Below are positions 5,240 through 7,543 of a DNA stretch of 7,543 nucleotides, in pieces. The notes under the pieces were generated by a model. The model did no database searches. It had not been told where the DNA came from and was given only the letters and a program-made list of their open reading frames with translations. How positions within the stretch are numbered: the first letter of the stretch is position 1; the number at the start of each line of letters is the position of its first letter. A program made the position numbers and the translations under genes. Source of the DNA: Opitutaceae bacterium (GTDB lineage Bacteria; Verrucomicrobiota; Verrucomicrobiia; Opitutales; Opitutaceae); NCBI GenBank assembly GCA_031254955.1, contig JAIRTK010000363.1:1-7543 (forward strand), given 5' to 3'.

Positions 5240-5469
5240 CCGCGCTGCTTCAAGATGCCCGGCACAACCCATCCACACCGCCCTCGCCACGCCATCCTCG
5301 CCATACCATCCCAGCCACACCATCCCCGTCACGCCGCCCACCACCACGTCAACTGCCGCCACGCCCCCACCGCCACACCAACCTCCGCCGCCACGCCACC
5401 CCCCACTACCACGCCTCTCCCCCCGCCCCTCAGCCCGCCCAACACACCGCCGCCACGCCATTTTGCCGC
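5240..5469 (+). other. C-rich, G-poor leader upstream of menG
   Basis: About 230 bp of CCAC, CGCC, CCAT and CACC words with few G run right up to the menG ATG. Loosely repeated CCACGCCAT and CACACCAT units occur. No promoter hexamers, Shine-Dalgarno motif, hairpin or convincing coding sequence were seen. Open frames through it arise because its composition lacks stops. The composition matches the leaders of yebC (minus strand) and the aldo/keto reductase. Confidence 0.55.
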
Positions 5470-6189
5470 ATGTCCGACCCCGCCGCCGTCAACTCCATGT
5501 TCGCCCGCATCGCCCGTCGTTACGACGCGGCGAACCGCCTGCTCAGCGGCGGCATGGACATCTGGTGGCGTCATCGCCTCGTGCGCGCCGTGCGCCGCGC
5601 CGCGCCGACCGACGTGCTCGACCTCGCCACCGGCAGCGGCGACACGGCCTTCGCGCTCTGCCGCGGCCTGCCCGCCGGCACGCGCATCACCGGGATGGAT
5701 TTCTGCCAACCCATGCTCGACGAAGCCGGAAAGAAAAAACGCCGGGGCGTGCGGCGCGGACGCGCCGCCTACGGCGCCATCACCTTCCGCCAAGGCGACG
5801 GCATGGCGCTCCCGCTCGCCCACGCCTCGTTCGACACCGTCACGATTTCCTTCGGCCTGCGCAACATGGCCGACCGCCACCGCTCGCTCTCCGAAATGCA
5901 CCGCGTGCTGCGCCCCGGCGGACACGTCTTCGTGCTTGAATTTTCGCAACCCTGGCGATGCATCCGCCCGCTCTATTACTTCTACCTGCGCCATCTCCTG
6001 CCGCGCATCGCGGGCCTCGTGACGGGCGATCGCGCCGCCTACGACTACCTCCACCAGACCCTCGCCGCCTTCCCCGCGCGCCCCGCGATGGAGGAAGAAC
6101 TGCGCCGCGCCGGCTTCGCGCACGTGCGTTCCCGCGGCCTGACCTGCGGCATCGTCGCCCTCCATCGCGGCACACGCGCCGCCGCGTAG
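5470..6189 (+). CDS. menG: Demethylmenaquinone/ubiquinone C-methyltransferase MenG/UbiE
   Basis: This SAM-dependent enzyme adds the ring methyl group in the last step of menaquinone synthesis (or a C-methylation in ubiquinone synthesis). The 239 residues match the family length. The start MSDPAAVNSMFARIARRYDAAN has the conserved F-x-x-I/V-A-x-x-YD-x-x-N segment. SAM motif I is VLDLATGSGDTAF (49-61), the acidic loop GMDFCQPML (75-83), then GDGMALPL (109-116), FDTVTISFGLRNMAD (121-135) and HRVLRPGGHVFVLEFSQP (144-161); LLPRIAGLVTGD and AYDYLHQTL (176-198) are also family marks. The ATG precedes the conserved segment directly; no Shine-Dalgarno motif is present, only the C-rich leader. A Verrucomicrobial host would favour menaquinone, hence menG. 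It stands alone from other quinone genes in this window. Confidence 0.95.
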   Translation: MSDPAAVNSMFARIARRYDAANRLLSGGMDIWWRHRLVRAVRRAAPTDVLDLATGSGDTAFALCRGLPAGTRITGMDFCQPMLDEAGKKKRRGVRRGRAAYGAITFRQGDGMALPLAHASFDTVTISFGLRNMADRHRSLSEMHRVLRPGGHVFVLEFSQPWRCIRPLYYFYLRHLLPRIAGLVTGDRAAYDYLHQTLAAFPARPAMEEELRRAGFAHVRSRGLTCGIVALHRGTRAAA

Positions 6190-6237
6190 GCCGTCCCCAT
6201 CCCGAAATCCCTCCAGCCTCCTCAAAAAAACTCCCTC

Positions 6238-6331
6238 CCCTCCCGAACACCATCCCTCCCGAACGCCATCCCTCCCGAACGCCATCCCTCCGAACACCAT
6301 CCACCCCCGAACGCGCCATCCCGAACGCCAT
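6238..6331 (+). repeat. 16 bp tandem repeat CCCTCCCGAACGCCAT in the aldo/keto reductase leader
   Basis: Unit starts are at 6238, 6254 and 6270 (16 bp each), 6286 (15 bp), 6301 (19 bp) and 6320 (12 bp). Units 2 and 3 are identical, unit 1 differs by G to A, and later units lose or gain C residues. A last CCCGAACTTCC leads straight into the reductase ATG at 6343. Few G occur, so the leader RNA should be poorly structured. Confidence 0.85.
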
Positions 6332-6342
6332 CCCGAACTTCC

Positions 6343-7185
6343 ATGAACCCGAAATCCGCTCCCCCGCCAGTCACCCTCAACGACGGACGCCGCATCCCCC
6401 AACTCGGGATCGGCATGTGGCAAGTCCCGCCCGGCCAAGTCGCCCCCGTGCTCAAAGCCGCGCTCGAAGCCGGCTACCGCTCCATCGACACCGCCTCCGC
6501 CTATCAAAACGAAGCCGCCATCGGCGAAGCGCTCCGCGCCGCCCCGGTCCCGCGCGGGCAACTCTTCGTCACCACCAAACTATGGAACTCCGACCACGGC
6601 GCCGACCGCGCGCCCAAGGCGCTGGAAGAAAGCCTCGCGCGCCTCGGCCTCGCCTACGTTGACCTCTACCTCATCCACTGGCCGCTCCCCTCGCGCAACG
6701 ACTATGTGGACACCTGGAAAGCGCTCATCCGCCTGCGCGACGAAGGCCGCGCGAAATCCATCGGCGTGTCCAATTTCACGCCCTCGCACCTGCGCCGCAT
6801 CATCGATGCGACCGGCATCGTCCCCGCCGTGAACCAAGTCGAGCTGCACCCCCGGTTCTCGCAAGCCGCGCTGCGCGCCTTCCATGCCGGACGCGGCATA
6901 GTCACGGAATCCTGGAGTCCCCTCGCCCAAGGCGGCAGCCTGCTCCAAGACCCGCTTGTCGAGAAAATCGCCGCCAAACACAAACGCACGCCGGCCCAAG
7001 TCATCCTGCGCTGGCACATCGAGCTGGACCTGGTGGTCATCCCCAAATCCGTGACCCCCGAACGCATCGCGGAAAACGCGGCCATCTTCGACTTCACGCT
7101 CGACCCCGGCGACATGGCCTCCCTCGCCAAACTCAACAACGGCCACCGCATCGGCCCCGACCCGGACACCTTTGCAATGATATAA
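6343..7185 (+). CDS. Aldo/keto reductase (DkgA-like, AKR superfamily)
   Basis: AKR enzymes reduce carbonyl compounds with NADPH in the cytosol; the 280-residue size and motifs fit the bacterial AKR5-like group that includes 2,5-diketo-D-gluconate and methylglyoxal reductases. The barrel begins with TLNDGRRIPQLGIGMWQV (11-28). The catalytic tetrad is visible: Asp49 and Tyr54 in RSIDTASAYQNE, Lys79 in FVTTKLWN, His112 in LYLIHWPLP. Further marks are GVSNF (141-145), NQVELHP (164-170), SPLAQGG (192-198) and the NADPH-binding IPKSVTPERIAEN (233-245). The ATG fits the family N-terminus and closes a tandem-repeat leader; there is no Shine-Dalgarno motif. It follows menG by 153 bp on the same strand, so shared transcription is possible but no functional link is evident. 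The exact substrate cannot be read from the sequence. Confidence 0.95.
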   Translation: MNPKSAPPPVTLNDGRRIPQLGIGMWQVPPGQVAPVLKAALEAGYRSIDTASAYQNEAAIGEALRAAPVPRGQLFVTTKLWNSDHGADRAPKALEESLARLGLAYVDLYLIHWPLPSRNDYVDTWKALIRLRDEGRAKSIGVSNFTPSHLRRIIDATGIVPAVNQVELHPRFSQAALRAFHAGRGIVTESWSPLAQGGSLLQDPLVEKIAAKHKRTPAQVILRWHIELDLVVIPKSVTPERIAENAAIFDFTLDPGDMASLAKLNNGHRIGPDPDTFAMI

Positions 7186-7216
7186 CTCCTCCCCGCCTCC
7201 CCTTCCCCATTTCCCT

Positions 7217-7270
7217 AATCGTTCTCATTCTCTTTCTCGTTCTCTTTCTCTTTCCTCTTCATCTTTCTCA
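7217..7270 (+). repeat. Polypyrimidine heptamer-like tract after the aldo/keto reductase
   Basis: After AATCGTTCTC the sequence is almost purely C and T, made of TTCTCTTTC, TTCTCATTC and TTTCCTCTTC words with a period near 6-7 bp. The opening AATCGTTC also begins the pyrimidine core of the inverted repeat at 4805-4812, so both tracts may belong to one dispersed family. It lies 30 bp past the reductase stop; no terminator hairpin was found. Confidence 0.6.
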
Positions 7271-7275
7271 CTGCT

Positions 7276-7404
7276 GTTACGCGCAGCCCCAGTCGTAACG
7301 CAGACTGGCGGACTGTCGCTTCGCTCGAAACCCAGTCTGCTTCAGGGCGGGCCTGCGGCCCGTCAGCAGGTTTGGAAACCTGCGCTACGATGGCAGCGCG
7401 TAAC
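7276..7404. repeat. Nested composite palindromic element containing family 2 REP copy C
   Basis: The outer ends pair as GTTACGCGC (7276-7284) with GCGCGTAAC (7396-7404). Inside is GCAGACTGG (7300-7308) against CCAGTCTGC (7332-7340). Then comes the family 2 unit: hairpin CGGGCC-TGC-GGCCCG (7348-7362), CAG, palindrome GCAGGTTTGGAAACCTGC (7366-7383) and GCTACG. Copy A near 466-520 has the same unit and a GGCGCGTAAT end, so the right border is shared. It is non-coding and compact, with every part able to fold. Confidence 0.7.
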
Positions 7405-7468
7405 CTCAATTAGAAACTGAAGTTACGCGGCCCCCGTCCAGCGGCCCGGCGAGGCCTGTTTTGGGAGT

Positions 7469-7511
7469 GCGGCGAGCTCTCGCCGCTTTTGACGGCGCGA
7501 CCTGTCGCGCC
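7469..7511. repeat. Two adjacent palindromes at the right edge
   Basis: GCGGCGAGCTCTCGCCGC (7469-7486) is a perfect 18 bp palindrome. GGCGCGACCTGTCGCGCC (7494-7511) has an 8 bp stem with a CT loop. Neither is followed by a T-run, so intrinsic termination is unlikely. They probably belong to another REP-like unit that is cut by the window end. No gene was recognised from 7186 to 7543. Confidence 0.65.
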
Positions 7512-7543
7512 GCCCCGCCGCCCAAGGATAGCCCAAGGGAAAA

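Noticed and set aside
4817..5461. A 214-codon minus-strand open frame across the inverted repeat and the menG leader
   Set aside because: It is made of Gly-rich translation of the C-rich leader plus translation of the inverted repeat; no conserved motif was seen, and the plus strand has the better PIN-domain match.
5329..6561. A 410-codon minus-strand open frame across menG and the start of the aldo/keto reductase
   Set aside because: It crosses the leader repeats and is antisense to two well-recognised proteins; composition alone keeps it free of stops.

Overview
The window is a GC-rich chromosomal segment carrying mostly housekeeping genes, separated by unusually repeat-rich gaps. The closest fit is a member of the Verrucomicrobiota, probably Opitutaceae-like. 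This is an inference from the style of the RnpA N-terminus, a YidC with Lys in its groove helix, the absence of Shine-Dalgarno motifs and the abundance of REP-like and 7-8 bp repeats. No rRNA, tRNA, CRISPR array or intact mobile element was seen.

Layout: the left half is read on the minus strand in the order rpmH (4695-4558), rnpA (4513-3893), yidD (about 3839-3432), yidC (3401-1605), yebC (1305-583). The first four form the classic rpmH-rnpA-yidD-yidC cluster: ribosomal protein L34, the RNase P protein, the insertase helper YidD and the membrane insertase YidC. The yebC gene encodes a YebC/TACO1 family protein and follows after a 300 bp repeat-filled gap. Position 1-105 may hold the start of another leftward gene.

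The right half is read on the plus strand: menG/ubiE (5470-6189), the quinone methyltransferase, and an aldo/keto reductase (6343-7185). The divergent gap between rpmH and menG holds a good candidate rpmH promoter, a roughly 190 bp inverted repeat built around a polypyrimidine/polypurine core, the C-terminal remnant of a VapC-like PIN-domain toxin, and a 200 bp C-rich, G-poor leader.

The gaps contain two REP-like palindrome families (three copies of one, an inverted pair of the other), several different tandem repeats with a period near 7-8 bp, and C-rich leaders directly before start codons. These repeats appear to have entered genes. RnpA carries an insertion of about 90 low-complexity residues between its first two beta strands, partly made of heptamer repeats, and the conserved part of YidD begins right next to a repeat tract that has replaced any obvious start codon. 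No complete new defence or mobile system was found. The most unusual items are the expanded RnpA, the large inverted repeat beside the toxin relic, and the uniform lack of Shine-Dalgarno sites.
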